A stretch of DNA of 64,000 nt, from positions 62,001 to 126,000 of the forward strand of contig NZ_JANHDM010000004.1 in NCBI RefSeq assembly GCF_024494685.1, read 5' to 3'. The number at the start of each line of letters is the position of its first letter. Positions within the stretch are counted from its first letter, which is position 1. Shown piece by piece: positions 43,267-52,534 of the stretch. Both the position numbers and the translations under genes were made by a program. The stretch is from Halorubrum rubrum. GTDB lineage: Archaea > Halobacteriota > Halobacteria > Halobacteriales > Haloferacaceae. The notes below the pieces were generated by a model, which was given only the letters and a program-made list of their open reading frames with translations, searched no databases and had not been told where the DNA came from.

Positions 43267-44081
43267 TGTCGGGGAGCCGCACGGACGCCGGCGGGACCGG
43301 CGCGAGGGACGCGGTCCCCGACACCGCGGACGATCGCGACGAGGCCGCCGTCACGGCGCGGCTCGACCGCGTCGAGGACCCGGAGCTGGCCCGCTCGATC
43401 GTCGAACTCGACTACGTCGGCACGATCGAGATCGACGACGATCGCGTCCGCGTGACGTTCACGCTCCCGACCGCCTGGTGTTCGCCCGCCTTCGCGTGGA
43501 TGATGGCGGTCGACGCGCGCGACGAGGTCGAGGACCTCGAGTGGGTCCGCGAGGCGCGGGTGGAGCTCCACGACCACATGCACGCCGAGGAGATCACGAC
43601 CGGCGTGAACGCCGGGGACACCTTCGGCGAGACGTTCCCCGACGCCGACGGCGGCGTCGCGGAGGTCAGAGCGACGATCGCCGACAAGGCCCGCGTCTCC
43701 CGACAGCGCGAGGCGATAGAGGCCCTCCTGGCGGCCGGGGTCGATCCCGTCCAGATCGTCGACCTCGACCGCGGCGACGTGAGTCTCGACGGCGACGACG
43801 CCCACGTCGCGCTCGACGGGCTCTCGGTCGTCGTCGATCGCGAGCCCGTCGCGGACTACCTCGGACGCGCGGAAGCCAGCGGACACGTGACGACCGACGA
43901 CGACACGCTGTTTCTCACCCCCGAGGGCGAGCCGATCCCGGCCGACCAGCTCGCTCTCGTCCAGAAGCGATCGCGGCTCGCCGACGTCAACATGGGCGGC
44001 CAGGGCGCGGTGTGTGACGCGCTCCACCGCGCCCGCCACGGGCCGAACGGACCGGGAGAGTCTGGGGATCCGACCGCCTAG
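43266..44081 (+). CDS. DUF59/MIP18-domain iron-sulfur assembly-like protein
   Basis: 271 residues from ATG 43266, overlapping the amidohydrolase stop. The N-terminal DUF59-like domain has VEDPELARSIVELDYVG and TLPTAWCSPAFAW with a conserved Cys. The C-terminal half (about 120-271) is extra, with VDPVQIVDLDRGDVSLDGD and KRSRLADVNMGGQGAVCDAL. Family members help load iron-sulfur or diiron centres. Coupling to the amidohydrolase suggests it matures that enzyme or a third protein encoded elsewhere. Confidence 0.8.
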   Translation: MSGSRTDAGGTGARDAVPDTADDRDEAAVTARLDRVEDPELARSIVELDYVGTIEIDDDRVRVTFTLPTAWCSPAFAWMMAVDARDEVEDLEWVREARVELHDHMHAEEITTGVNAGDTFGETFPDADGGVAEVRATIADKARVSRQREAIEALLAAGVDPVQIVDLDRGDVSLDGDDAHVALDGLSVVVDREPVADYLGRAEASGHVTTDDDTLFLTPEGEPIPADQLALVQKRSRLADVNMGGQGAVCDALHRARHGPNGPGESGDPTA

Positions 44082-44118
44082 GGCTCCCACACCCCGGTCA
44101 ACGGATCGGCCCGAGACT

Positions 44119-44313
44119 TCAACGGATCGGCCCGAGACCGCCCATCCCGCCGCCGGAGCCGCCGTCCCGCTCCGGCTCGCCGTGTCCCTCCGTCTGTAGG
44201 CCATGTCGTCCGCGGGCGGCCCACGCCTCGCGACTCCAGCCGCACTCGGGACACTCGTCTTCCCCCCAGTCGAACGGCTCGCCACAGCCGAGACAGGCGT
44301 TCTCCGTGTTCAT
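44119..44313 (-). CDS. Small zinc-ribbon protein
   Basis: 64 residues. Two CxxC knuckles (CLGCGEPFDWGEDECPECGW) form a zinc ribbon; the next segment is SREAWAARGRHGL and the C-terminal 25 residues are Gly/Glu-rich and flexible. Common in haloarchaea, role unknown. Confidence 0.78.
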   Translation of the reverse strand: MNTENACLGCGEPFDWGEDECPECGWSREAWAARGRHGLQTEGHGEPERDGGSGGGMGGLGPIR

Positions 44314-44402
44314 CGATACCGTTCGACTCGGTGCGCACGACCAAAACGTTCACGACGAGCGCCCCACCCGAGAGAGGGTCGCGTCCGTCGAGATCGCCCC
44401 GG

Positions 44403-45122
44403 TCAGTTCCGGGGGTTCGTCCGTCCGTGTCGCTCCGCTCGGTCCGCCCGCTTCGCCCGACCCGCCCGGCCCGCCGGGGTCGACCCCCGCGGCGAGCGGG
44501 ATCGGCTCCCGCGTCCGTCCGCGTGGTCGCTGGCGGTCGCGTACGCCTCCTGGACCCGACGGAACGCCTCCTCGTCGCCGCCGCGGTCCGGGTGCGTCTC
44601 CTTGACGCGCTCGCGGTAGGCGCGTTTCACCGCGTCCGCGTCGGCGTCGGTCGGGAGCCCGAGCTCCGCGTACGCGTCCGCGACGCGGTCGTTTCGGCGG
44701 GACCGATCGGGATCGGAGCCCCAGTCGGGTTCGGTCACGTCGAACGGCAGCCGCCGGCCCAGCCCGCGGCCGGGCATCTCGTGTTCGCACAACACGGCGT
44801 GGACGTTCTCCCCCTCGAGCCGGAAGTAGTCGTGCGCGTCGAAGGTCACGGCGACCCCCCGCGCCGGGAGGTAGAAGGGGACGACCACCCCGCCGACGGC
44901 GTGGTCCTCGAGGAAGCGCTCGCCGATCGCCGCCAGGTACGCGCGTATCTCCCCACGACGGCGCGCGTCGCCGCTCGGCGTCCCCTCGACGGACGACGCC
45001 TCCTCCGGGAACAGCCGGTGCCCGAGGTAGAAGACGATCGCGACGACGACGCTCGCGGCGACGCCGAGGGCGACCCCCCAGAGCACCCACTGCGGGACGA
45101 CGCCGGTAGCGGCCACGGTCAC
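44403..45122 (-). CDS. Membrane-anchored J-domain protein
   Basis: 239 residues from GTG 45122. A single N-terminal membrane helix (about 10-35) precedes a middle domain (about 50-150). The J domain lies at about 155-210: VADAYAELGLPTDADADAVK and YRERVKETHPDRGGDEEAF, with the HPD triad intact. The C-terminus is Arg/Ser/Gly-rich. The J domain should stimulate DnaK at the membrane; the client is unknown. Confidence 0.88.
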   Translation of the reverse strand: MTVAATGVVPQWVLWGVALGVAASVVVAIVFYLGHRLFPEEASSVEGTPSGDARRRGEIRAYLAAIGERFLEDHAVGGVVVPFYLPARGVAVTFDAHDYFRLEGENVHAVLCEHEMPGRGLGRRLPFDVTEPDWGSDPDRSRRNDRVADAYAELGLPTDADADAVKRAYRERVKETHPDRGGDEEAFRRVQEAYATASDHADGRGSRSRSPRGSTPAGRAGRAKRADRAERHGRTNPRN

Positions 45123-45315
45123 GGCCGAGTTAACGGCCGCGTGCCTATCAACCTCTCGCCGGCGGGAACGGAGACGCTACGAGAAAACATGAATGTATTA
45201 TATTTCAGATGGGACTTTACCGGTGGAACCGTCTCAACCACCGGGTCGTACGCTCTCGATTCGTCGATGCTTTTCATATTCGTTTCGGAGATCAGCTCCT
45301 CTGTAGAGGATATTG

Positions 45316-45325
45316 TTAAATAATA
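45316..45325 (+). promoter_or_regulatory. TATA-like box for the PQQ-propeller lipoprotein gene
   Basis: TTAAATAATA ends 22 nt before ATG 45348, in an AT-rich stretch that stands out in GC-rich surroundings; implies a leaderless transcript. Confidence 0.5.
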
Positions 45326-45347
45326 ACTTGTCGTATGATCGAACGTT

Positions 45348-46574
45348 ATGCGACGGCGACGTTTGATCGCTGTATGTGGCGCTGGCGTAGTTTCAGGGTG
45401 CCTTCGAGTCGGAGAGACTGCCGCGGATGACGGATCGGAACCCACCGATGAGCCCGAGGAGTCCGAAAACGAGGCTGCTGGCAACGGTAGCGAGTCGGCT
45501 GACGACGACTCGGTCGAAGGTTCCGAACCGTCGAGCGACGAATCCGACGAGATCACGTCGCTCGATCTAACACCGGCTTGGGATCTCGACCTCCGTTTTC
45601 GCGACGTTTTCGCCGCCGATTCGACGTTCGTCGGTCGGTTCAGACTCGATACGTTGGTCCGTCTCGATCCCGACGGTACCGTATCGTGGAACACGGACGA
45701 CCTCTCGGACGCATACGGCATCCAACTCGACCCGACCGGAACCGTCTACGAGGAGGCGATCTATGCCGGTACAAGCGGTCAGGCGGGTGATGCGGACAAC
45801 GCTCGACTGTACGCGTTCGATCCTAACTCCGGCGACGTACAGTGGACCGACGAAACGGCAACGAACGGCACGAGAGACCTGATCGACCACTACACACGGA
45901 TCGACGACTGTGTGGTTTACGGGGGCCAAAGCGGTGGAACGGATAACGAGCAGGACTCAGTGGTCCGGGCACTGGATGCCGAGACGGGTGATGAACTGTG
46001 GGACGACGAACTCGGAACCCGATTCGTCGTCGGTTTGGAAGGCTACGACGGTCGAGCGTTCGTGGGAACGACGGACGAGATCATCGTGTACGACGCCGAA
46101 ACCGGTACCGAAGAGGGGACGATCGAACTGACGCTCGGATTTAGCGGCGTAACGTACGCCGACGAGACGCTGTACGCATACGAGCGGGTCAACGAAACGG
46201 TCACCGCGGTGGACGCGAACGACTACGAAACGTTGTGGCAAACGGAATCGATGACCGAACCGCTCGGTCCATCCATCGGAGATACACGGTTCTACGTCGG
46301 TGATCCCGCAGGATTCGTTCGAGCGTACGATCGTTCGACGGGAGAGCGCCACTGGGAGTCCCCTATTGACGGGTCAGTAGCAACCGCCCCGATACCCGAT
46401 GGGGATCGAGTATGGGCAGGCAGTGATCGGGGAGAAGTGATCGCTTTTGCTGCCGATACCGGCGATCTATTGTACAAGGATAGGTTCGACGACGAGGAAG
46501 TCGCGTTCGGGGTCATAGACGACGTGTTGCTTACCGATGCCAAACGGACGGGATACGAGATTCGAGAGGAGTGA
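45348..46574 (+). CDS. PQQ-like beta-propeller lipoprotein
   Basis: 408 residues. The N-terminus MRRRRLIAVCGAGVVSGC has an Arg cluster and a lipobox-like VSGC, so it is probably a Tat-exported lipoprotein anchored at Cys18. An acidic linker (about 20-70) follows. The rest is a beta-propeller of PQQ/WD-type repeats: ALDAETGDELWDDELG, VYDAETGTEEGTIEL, AYDRSTGERHWESPIDG and AFAADTGDLLYKD. Related propellers act in outer-surface assembly or redox sensing. No adjacent partner gene suggests its target. Confidence 0.85.
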   Translation: MRRRRLIAVCGAGVVSGCLRVGETAADDGSEPTDEPEESENEAAGNGSESADDDSVEGSEPSSDESDEITSLDLTPAWDLDLRFRDVFAADSTFVGRFRLDTLVRLDPDGTVSWNTDDLSDAYGIQLDPTGTVYEEAIYAGTSGQAGDADNARLYAFDPNSGDVQWTDETATNGTRDLIDHYTRIDDCVVYGGQSGGTDNEQDSVVRALDAETGDELWDDELGTRFVVGLEGYDGRAFVGTTDEIIVYDAETGTEEGTIELTLGFSGVTYADETLYAYERVNETVTAVDANDYETLWQTESMTEPLGPSIGDTRFYVGDPAGFVRAYDRSTGERHWESPIDGSVATAPIPDGDRVWAGSDRGEVIAFAADTGDLLYKDRFDDEEVAFGVIDDVLLTDAKRTGYEIREE

Positions 46575-46666
46575 CTGCCGGAATCCGGTTCCATTGCCTC
46601 TCATTACGCCGGGGCCGCGAAAGTACACGCGGTGGAAGCGGGGATTCCGACTCGACCTCGACCGCC

Positions 46667-46924
46667 TCAGATCAGCTCCTTCGACTCGAGCGCATCGAGG
46701 ATGTCGTCGACGAGCTCCTCGGGGGTGTCGTACGGGAAGTCCTGGGCGCTGCCGAGCTTGGCGGCCAGCTCCATCGCGGTGAAGCTCACGTCGCCCGCCT
46801 CGAACTTCGTCGCCGGCCCGTTCGGCAGCGCCGGGACGAGATCCATCTGGTTTTGGACGGGGAAGTCCGCGCCGCCGAACGCGTCCATGAACTGTTCGCG
46901 GAGTTCCGCTTTGACGTCCGTCAT
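46667..46924 (-). CDS. MTH865 family protein
   Basis: 85 residues from ATG 46922-46924. Motifs ELREQFMDAFGGADFPVQ, GDVSFTAMELAAKL and DFPYDTPEELVDDILDAL match the all-helical MTH865-like fold (structure known from Methanothermobacter; function unknown). It diverges from the M42 peptidase gene. Confidence 0.85.
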   Translation of the reverse strand: MTDVKAELREQFMDAFGGADFPVQNQMDLVPALPNGPATKFEAGDVSFTAMELAAKLGSAQDFPYDTPEELVDDILDALESKELI

Positions 46925-47053
46925 GCTCCCACCTCTCCGGAGGGCCCGCAAAAGCGTTGTGGAACCACGGGAAATCGGTTCACCGTTTCCGACACCGGAA
47001 GGACGGTCGCCGGAACCTACGGTACTTTGACCGTGGCGACGCTCGTCCCGAGT

Positions 47054-48145
47054 ATGTCCGCCGCGTCCGACGACGACCCGTTCGACGGTGACGACCCGCT
47101 CGATTCCGACCTGCTGTACGAACTGACCGAGGCCCGAGGGGTTCCCGGCTACGAGGACCGCGTCCGCGAGATCGTTCGCCGCGAGCTCGCCGACTCGGTC
47201 GACCGCGTCCGCACGGACGCGATGGGGAACGTCGTCGGGACGATCGAGGGCGACGCGGACCCGGACTACTCGGTCGCGGTGGCGGCTCACATGGACGAGA
47301 TCGGGTTCATGGTCCGGCACGTCGACGACGAGGGGTTCGTCCGGGTGGACGCGCTCGGCGGGTTCGATCCGCGGGTGCTCCGGGCCCAGCGCGTGACCGT
47401 CCACGGCGAGGAGGACCTCACGGGCGTCATCGGCTCCGTGCCGCCGCACACCCTCACCGACGAGCAGACGGAGGCGGACGAGGAGGTGTCGGACGTCTTC
47501 ATCGACCTCGGCCGCGACGCCGACGCGGTCGCCGAGGCGGTGAGCGTCGGCGATCTCGTCACGCTCGACCAGACGACGACGCGGATGGGCGACTGCGTGA
47601 CCGGGAAGGCGCTCGACGACCGCGTCTGTCTGTTCGCGACCCTCGAGGCGGCGCGCCGGATCGAGGAGCCGGAGGTCACGATCCACTTCGCCGCGACGGT
47701 GCAAGAGGAGGTCGGCCTCCGCGGCGCGCACGCGCTCGGCGTCGATATCGATCCGGACCTGGCGATCGCGCTCGACGTCACCGTCGCGAACGATGTCCCG
47801 CAGATCGGCGAGGCGGCCGACGCGGTGACGAGCCTCGGCGAGGGCGCGGCGATCAAGCTCAAGGACTCCTCCGTGATCACGAGCCCGAAGGTCCACCGGC
47901 GGCTGACCGAGATCGCGGAGTCGAACGGCATCGACCACCAACACGAGGTGTTGCCGGCGGGCGGCACCGACACGGCGGGGTTCCAGACGCCGGGCGGCGC
48001 GAAGCCGGTCGGCGCGATCTCGATCCCCACGCGGTACCTCCACACCGTGACGGAGACCGCGAACGTGCGGGACGTCGGCGCGACGATCGATCTGTTGACG
48101 GCCTTCCTGGAGTCGGAGACCGGCGAGCACGACTACACGCTGTGA
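47054..48145 (+). CDS. M42 family metallopeptidase
   Basis: 363 residues from ATG 47054. Metal ligands and catalytic residues lie in VAAHMDEIGFMVRHVDDEG, CVTGKALDDRVCLFA, ATVQEEVGLRGAHALGVD, ALDVTVANDVP and LPAGGTDTAGFQTPGG. These are the M42 (TET aminopeptidase / FrvX) motifs, a large cytoplasmic peptidase that trims peptides after the proteasome. A long intrinsically acidic start (residues 2-18) is present. The 24-bp tandem repeat begins 5 bp after the stop. Confidence 0.92.
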   Translation: MSAASDDDPFDGDDPLDSDLLYELTEARGVPGYEDRVREIVRRELADSVDRVRTDAMGNVVGTIEGDADPDYSVAVAAHMDEIGFMVRHVDDEGFVRVDALGGFDPRVLRAQRVTVHGEEDLTGVIGSVPPHTLTDEQTEADEEVSDVFIDLGRDADAVAEAVSVGDLVTLDQTTTRMGDCVTGKALDDRVCLFATLEAARRIEEPEVTIHFAATVQEEVGLRGAHALGVDIDPDLAIALDVTVANDVPQIGEAADAVTSLGEGAAIKLKDSSVITSPKVHRRLTEIAESNGIDHQHEVLPAGGTDTAGFQTPGGAKPVGAISIPTRYLHTVTETANVRDVGATIDLLTAFLESETGEHDYTL

Positions 48146-48150
48146 GGTCG

Positions 48151-48259
48151 GAGCGTCGCGGCGGTGACGTGGCGGAGCGTCGCGGCGGTGACGTGGTGGA
48201 GCGTCGCGGCGGTGACGTGGTGGAGCGTCGCGGCGGTGACGTGGTGGAGCGTCGCGGCG
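48151..48259. repeat. 24-bp tandem repeat array, four and a half units
   Basis: Units start at 48151, 48175, 48199, 48223 and 48247 (last incomplete). The unit is GAGCGTCGCGGCGGTGACGT followed by 4 bases, nearly identical in all copies, lying between the M42 peptidase gene and L44e. It is not a gene. Confidence 0.92.
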
Positions 48260-48345
48260 ACGCGGCCCTCGCGCCGCCCGGCGTCCACGCCAGACCAAAC
48301 CCGTTTTAAGCGTCGGCGTCGAACCGCCTCCCAAGGTAGATATCC

Positions 48346-48627
48346 ATGGAAATGCCACGCCGCTTCAATACGTACTGCCCTCACTGTGACTCCCACCAGG
48401 AGCACGAGGTCGAGAAGGTCCGATCGGGCCGTGCGACCGGCATGAAACGCGACGCGCGACAGCGACGCCGCGCGCTCGCGACGATCGGCAACGCCGGCGG
48501 GTACTCGAAGGTGCCCGGTGGGGACAAGCCCACCAAGAAGACGCACCTGAAGTACCGCTGCAGCGACTGCGGGAAGGCCCACATGCGCGAGGGATGGCGC
48601 GCGGGCCGACTCACGTTCCAGGAGTGA
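48346..48627 (+). CDS. rpl44e: 50S ribosomal protein L44e
   Basis: 93 residues, full length. It starts [14 protein letters not shown] and contains [36 protein letters not shown] and [18 protein letters not shown]. Two CxxC pairs bind zinc. It is a large-subunit protein near the E site. First gene of a ribosome/translation cluster with S27e 2 bp downstream. Confidence 0.97.
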   Translation: MEMPRRFNTYCPHCDSHQEHEVEKVRSGRATGMKRDARQRRRALATIGNAGGYSKVPGGDKPTKKTHLKYRCSDCGKAHMREGWRAGRLTFQE

Positions 48628-48629
48628 GC

Positions 48630-48803
48630 ATGGCGGGAAGCTTCTACCGCGTGCGCTGTGCGGACTGTGAGAACGAACAAGTCGTCTTCGGCAAGGCGTC
48701 CTCGGTCGTCTCGTGTGCCGTCTGCGGCACCACGCTCGCGACCCCGACCGGCGGGGAGGCCGAGCTGGCCGGCGACGTCGTGGAAACCGTTGAGGCGCGG
48801 TAA
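48630..48803 (+). CDS. rps27e: 30S ribosomal protein S27e
   Basis: 57 residues from ATG 48630 ([20 protein letters not shown]), chosen because the family begins here. The zinc ribbon is CADC...CAVC. It follows L44e with 2 bp between and precedes aIF2-alpha by 17 bp, the normal archaeal gene order. Confidence 0.96.
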   Translation: MAGSFYRVRCADCENEQVVFGKASSVVSCAVCGTTLATPTGGEAELAGDVVETVEAR

Positions 48804-48820
48804 CCGCCTCGCCTCCCATC

Positions 48821-49621
48821 ATGAAGTACAGCGGCTGGCCCGAACCCGGTGAGCTCGTCGTCGGCGAGATCGACGAGATCGCCGACTTCGGCGTCTTCGT
48901 CGATCTAGACCAGTACGAGGACAAACGCGGCCTGTGTCACATCAGCGAAGTGGCCTCCGGCTGGATCAAGAACGTCCGCGACCACGTCCGCGAGGGACAG
49001 ACGGTCGTCGCGAAGGTGCTGGAGGTCGACCGGTCCTCGAACCAGATCGACCTGTCGATCAAGGACGTCAACGAACACCAGCGCAAGGAGACGATACAGG
49101 ACTGGAAGAACGAGCGCAAGGCCGACAACTGGATGCTGATCGCGCTCGGCGAGGACGTGGACGACGACCGCTACACCGCGGTCGCCAACGCGCTCCTCCG
49201 CGAGTACGACTCGCTGTACGACGCCTTCGAGGCGTCCGCCATCCGCGGGCTCGAGGCGCTCGAGGACGTGGACCTCGACGACGACGCGGCGGCGGCGATC
49301 GTCGACGCGGCCCGAGACAACGTCTCGGTCCCGTACGTCGACGTCACGGGCTACGTCGACCTCGAGTCGACCGCCGCCGACGGCGTCGACGACGTCAAGA
49401 GCGCCCTGGCGGCCGCCGAGGGGAACGGCGAGATCCCCGACGGCGTCGAGCTTGACGTCGGCTACGTCGGCTCGCCGGAGTACCGGATCAAGGTTCGCGC
49501 GCCCGACTACAAGACGGCCGAGGACGAACTCGAGGCCGCCGCGGAGCGCGCCCGCGAGGCGATCGAGTCCGCCGGCGGCGTCGGATCCTTCCACCGCGAG
49601 CGGCGCGAGGACGACGAGTAA
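48821..49621 (+). CDS. Translation initiation factor 2 subunit alpha
   Basis: 266 residues. N-terminal S1 domain (about 8-82) with [18 protein letters not shown] and [19 protein letters not shown], then the helical domain (about 90-170) and C-terminal alpha/beta domain with [19 protein letters not shown]. It binds initiator tRNA as part of the aIF2 heterotrimer. Full length. Confidence 0.96.
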   Translation: MKYSGWPEPGELVVGEIDEIADFGVFVDLDQYEDKRGLCHISEVASGWIKNVRDHVREGQTVVAKVLEVDRSSNQIDLSIKDVNEHQRKETIQDWKNERKADNWMLIALGEDVDDDRYTAVANALLREYDSLYDAFEASAIRGLEALEDVDLDDDAAAAIVDAARDNVSVPYVDVTGYVDLESTAADGVDDVKSALAAAEGNGEIPDGVELDVGYVGSPEYRIKVRAPDYKTAEDELEAAAERAREAIESAGGVGSFHRERREDDE

Positions 49622-49659
49622 CCCGCGTCGCCGTCTCACCTCCGTCACCTCTCTCACCC

Positions 49660-49842
49660 GTGCACTCCGACATCCGACGCTGTTCCGACTGGGAAGCGAC
49701 CCACGACCGGCCGGTGTACACCCTCGGCGACCGCTGTCCGCTCTGTGGCGCGCCGACCGAGAACGGCGCGCCGGCTCCCTTCGACCCGACCGACCGGTAC
49801 GGCGAGTACCGTCGTCGGGCGCGCCCCGACCGTCCCGAGTGA
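49660..49842 (+). CDS. nop10: H/ACA RNP protein Nop10
   Basis: 60 residues from GTG 49660 (HSDIRRCSDW), chosen by match to the family start. It contains RPVYTLGDRCPLCG and PAPFDPTDRYGEYRRRAR. Nop10 joins the archaeal H/ACA ribonucleoprotein for pseudouridylation of rRNA. Part of the translation cluster. Confidence 0.94.
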   Translation: MHSDIRRCSDWEATHDRPVYTLGDRCPLCGAPTENGAPAPFDPTDRYGEYRRRARPDRPE

Positions 49843-49918
49843 CGGCGACCGGGGACGCGCCCCGACCGTGATCCCCGAATAGCCATCCTCTTGTGACCGC
49901 CGCCCGCACGGACACCGT

Positions 49919-50674
49919 ATGGACGACATCGAGATCGACGAGGTGGCGACGCGGGAGCTCGACGACCCGGTGCTGATCGAGGGCCTGCCGGGCGTCGGCC
50001 ACGTGGGGAAGCTCGCGGCCGAACACCTCCTCGAGGAGTTCGACGGCGAACTGGTCCGGCGGGTGTACGCCACGGAGTTCCCGCCGCAGGTGAGCGTCGA
50101 CGGCGAGGACGGGGTCGCGGAGCTCACCTGTGCGGAGTTCCACGCCGTCGAAACCGACGGCTCCGACCTCCTCGTGTTGACGGGAGACCACCAGGCGGGG
50201 TCGAACGCGGGCCACTACCGACTCACCTCGACGTTCCTCGACGTCGCCGAGTCGTTCGGCGCGGAGCGCGCGTTCGCGCTCGGCGGCGTGCCCACGGGCG
50301 AGCTCGTCGAGGAGTACACCGTGCTCGGCGCTGTCTCCGAGGCGGCGCTCGCGGACGACCTCCGCGAGGCGGGCGTCGAGTTCCGGCCGGACGAGCCGGC
50401 GGGCGGGATCGTCGGCGTCTCGGGGCTCGTACTCGGGCTCGGCGGCCGACGCGGGTTCGAGGCGGCCTGCCTGATGGGCGAGACGAGCGGCTACCTCGTC
50501 GACCCGAAGAGCGCGCGGGCAGTGCTCGAGGTCCTCGAGACGCTGCTCGGGTTCGAACTCGGCTACGACTCCCTCGAGGACCGCGCCGAGGAGATGGAGG
50601 AGGTCGTCGGCAAGATCCGCGAGATGCAGGACGGGCCGGCGGTCCCCGACGACGACCTGCGGTACATCGGATAG
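49919..50674 (+). CDS. PAC2-family proteasome assembly chaperone
   Basis: 251 residues. Conserved blocks: LIEGLPGVGHVGKLAAEHL (residues 20-38), YATEFPPQVSVDGEDG, LLVLTGDHQAGSNAGHY, ALGGVPTGELVEEYTV and CLMGETSGYLVDPKSAR. It is expected to help assemble the proteasome core. It belongs with the preceding aIF2-alpha/Nop10 genes in many archaea. Confidence 0.92.
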   Translation: MDDIEIDEVATRELDDPVLIEGLPGVGHVGKLAAEHLLEEFDGELVRRVYATEFPPQVSVDGEDGVAELTCAEFHAVETDGSDLLVLTGDHQAGSNAGHYRLTSTFLDVAESFGAERAFALGGVPTGELVEEYTVLGAVSEAALADDLREAGVEFRPDEPAGGIVGVSGLVLGLGGRRGFEAACLMGETSGYLVDPKSARAVLEVLETLLGFELGYDSLEDRAEEMEEVVGKIREMQDGPAVPDDDLRYIG

Positions 50675-50748
50675 CGTAGCCAGTTTCTTCGTCCCCGCGG
50701 TTCCCGCTTCCGGCAGAGCTAAACGCGGTCCCCGGCCATCGATCGTGT

Positions 50749-51915
50749 ATGACCGAGGTACGCGTCGCCGGCGTCGGACTCACGCGGTTCGGGAGCCACC
50801 CCGAGCGGACCGGCAGGGACCTGTTCGCGGAGGCGGCCGACCGCGCGTTCGCCGACGCCGGCGTCGACCGGGACGACGCCGAGGAGCTGAACTACGGCAA
50901 CTTCATGGGGGCGCTCGCGGAGCACCAGGGCCACCAGGCCCCGCTGATGGCGGAGGCGGCGGGCGTCCGCTGTCCGGCCACCCGCTACGAGTCGGCGTGC
51001 GCGTCGGCGGGGGTCGCGGTTCGCGAGGCGGTCCGGACGGTGGCGGCGGGCGACGCGGACGTCGTCCTCGCCGGCGGGATGGAGCGGATGACGAACCTCG
51101 ACACCGGGGGGGCCACGGAGGGGCTCGCGATCGCCGCCGACGACCTCTTCGAGGTGCGCGCGGGGGTCACGTTCCCCGGCGCGTACGCGCTGATGGCCCG
51201 CGCCTACTTCGAGGCGCACGGCGGGAGTCGGGAGGACCTCGCACACGTCGCCGCGAAGAACCACGAGAACGCCCTCCCGAACGAGTACGCCCAGTTCCGC
51301 AGCGAGGTGTCGGTCGAGGAGGCGCTCGACTCCCCGCCGGTCGCGGAGCCGCTCCACCTCTTCGACGCCTGCCCGATCACCGACGGCGCGAGCGCGCTCG
51401 TGCTCGTCTCCGCGGAGTACGCCGCCGAGAACGATCTGGACGCGTCCGTCGCCGTGACCGGCACGGGGCAGGGGACCGATCGGATGGCGCTCGCCGACCG
51501 GGCGGACCTCGCCGCGACGCCCGCGGCGGTCGACGCCGCGACCGCCGCCTACGACGCGGCCGGTATCGGGCCGGCCGACGTCGACCTCGCGGAGGTCCAC
51601 GACTGTTTCACGATCGCCGAGGTGCTCGCGATCGAGGCGCTCGGGTTCGCGGAGCCGGGCGAGGGGATCGCCGCCGCCCGCGACGGCTACACGACCGCCG
51701 ACGGCGACCTCCCGGTGAACCTCTCGGGGGGACTCAAAGCGAAGGGGCACCCGGTCGGCGCGACCGGCGGTTCGCAGATCGCGGAGCTGACGCGGCTGCT
51801 CAGGGGAGACCATCCGAACAGCGAGCACGTGCCCGACGCCGAGGTGGCCGTCGCCCACAACGCGGGCGGGACGGTCGCGAGCGCGGTCGTCCACGTGCTG
51901 GAGGTGGCGGAATGA
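50749..51915 (+). CDS. Archaeal thiolase-family protein (acetoacetyl-CoA thiolase type)
   Basis: 388 residues. Active-site Cys in YESACASAGVAVREAV, central block GGMERMTNLDTGG, and C-terminal EVHDCFTIAEVLAIEALGF and GGLKAKGHPVGATGGSQIAEL. It condenses acetyl-CoA units (or cleaves a 3-ketoacyl-CoA). In archaea this thiolase forms a complex with a DUF35 protein and HMG-CoA synthase for mevalonate synthesis. The stop overlaps the DUF35 gene's ATG (ATGA), supporting the complex. Confidence 0.9.
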   Translation: MTEVRVAGVGLTRFGSHPERTGRDLFAEAADRAFADAGVDRDDAEELNYGNFMGALAEHQGHQAPLMAEAAGVRCPATRYESACASAGVAVREAVRTVAAGDADVVLAGGMERMTNLDTGGATEGLAIAADDLFEVRAGVTFPGAYALMARAYFEAHGGSREDLAHVAAKNHENALPNEYAQFRSEVSVEEALDSPPVAEPLHLFDACPITDGASALVLVSAEYAAENDLDASVAVTGTGQGTDRMALADRADLAATPAAVDAATAAYDAAGIGPADVDLAEVHDCFTIAEVLAIEALGFAEPGEGIAAARDGYTTADGDLPVNLSGGLKAKGHPVGATGGSQIAELTRLLRGDHPNSEHVPDAEVAVAHNAGGTVASAVVHVLEVAE

Positions 51916-52352
51916 CGGACGAGGCCGAGTCTGGCGGGAGCGCGCCGGCCGCGAACGCCGGCTACGACGAGTGGCTCGACGCGCTCGCGGCGGAGGAGGG
52001 GTACGCGCTCGTCTGTCCGGAGGGTCACGGGTCGCTGCCGCCGCGGCGCGTGTGCCCGGAGTGCGGTGCCTCCGACCTCTCGGAGGAGCCGCTCCCGGCG
52101 GAGGGGACCGTCGAGACGTACACCGTCGTCCACGTCCCCTCGCCGCGCTTCTCGGACGACGCGCCGTACGTCACCGCCGTCGCGCAGTTCGGACCGGTCC
52201 GGCTGACCGGAGTCGTTCGGGAGGTCGACGGCGACGGCGGCGTCGATGTCGACGGCGACGCCATCGAGGTCGGCTCCGCGGTCGAGGCCGGCGTCGGGGA
52301 GCGCGAGACCGACGGCGGGCGGATCGTCGTCTTCCGGCCGATGGAGACCTGA
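51912..52352 (+). CDS. DUF35 OB-fold/zinc-ribbon partner of thiolase
   Basis: 146 residues from ATG 51912, overlapping the thiolase stop by 4 bp. The rubredoxin-like ribbon region has CPEGHGSLPPRRVCPECGA; only three Cys are visible, the fourth position being His. The OB-fold follows (GTVETYTVVHVPSPRFSDD, PYVTAVAQFGPVRLTGVV). These proteins scaffold thiolase and channel CoA intermediates. HMG-CoA synthase is not adjacent. Confidence 0.9.
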   Translation: MTDEAESGGSAPAANAGYDEWLDALAAEEGYALVCPEGHGSLPPRRVCPECGASDLSEEPLPAEGTVETYTVVHVPSPRFSDDAPYVTAVAQFGPVRLTGVVREVDGDGGVDVDGDAIEVGSAVEAGVGERETDGGRIVVFRPMET

Positions 52353-52534
52353 TGAGGGCGGACGCCGTGGATCGATCCGTCGACCCGTAACGGGGCCGGA
52401 TCGGTTCGCTCACCGACGATCGGTTCCGTCATCCGGCGCGCCGACGTGTCGCGATCCGATCGACGACGTCTCTGCGATTCGAGGGGGCGGTGCCCCGAGA
52501 CCGGGTTTCATCGAGGCTCGCTTCGCTCGTTCGG

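Noticed and set aside
43233-44285. Antisense 350-codon frame over the DUF59 gene
   Set aside because: A shadow of GC-rich coding; the DUF59 motifs and the coupled start lie on the plus strand.
48151-48259. CRISPR array
   Set aside because: Units are adjacent without spacers, so this is a simple tandem repeat.
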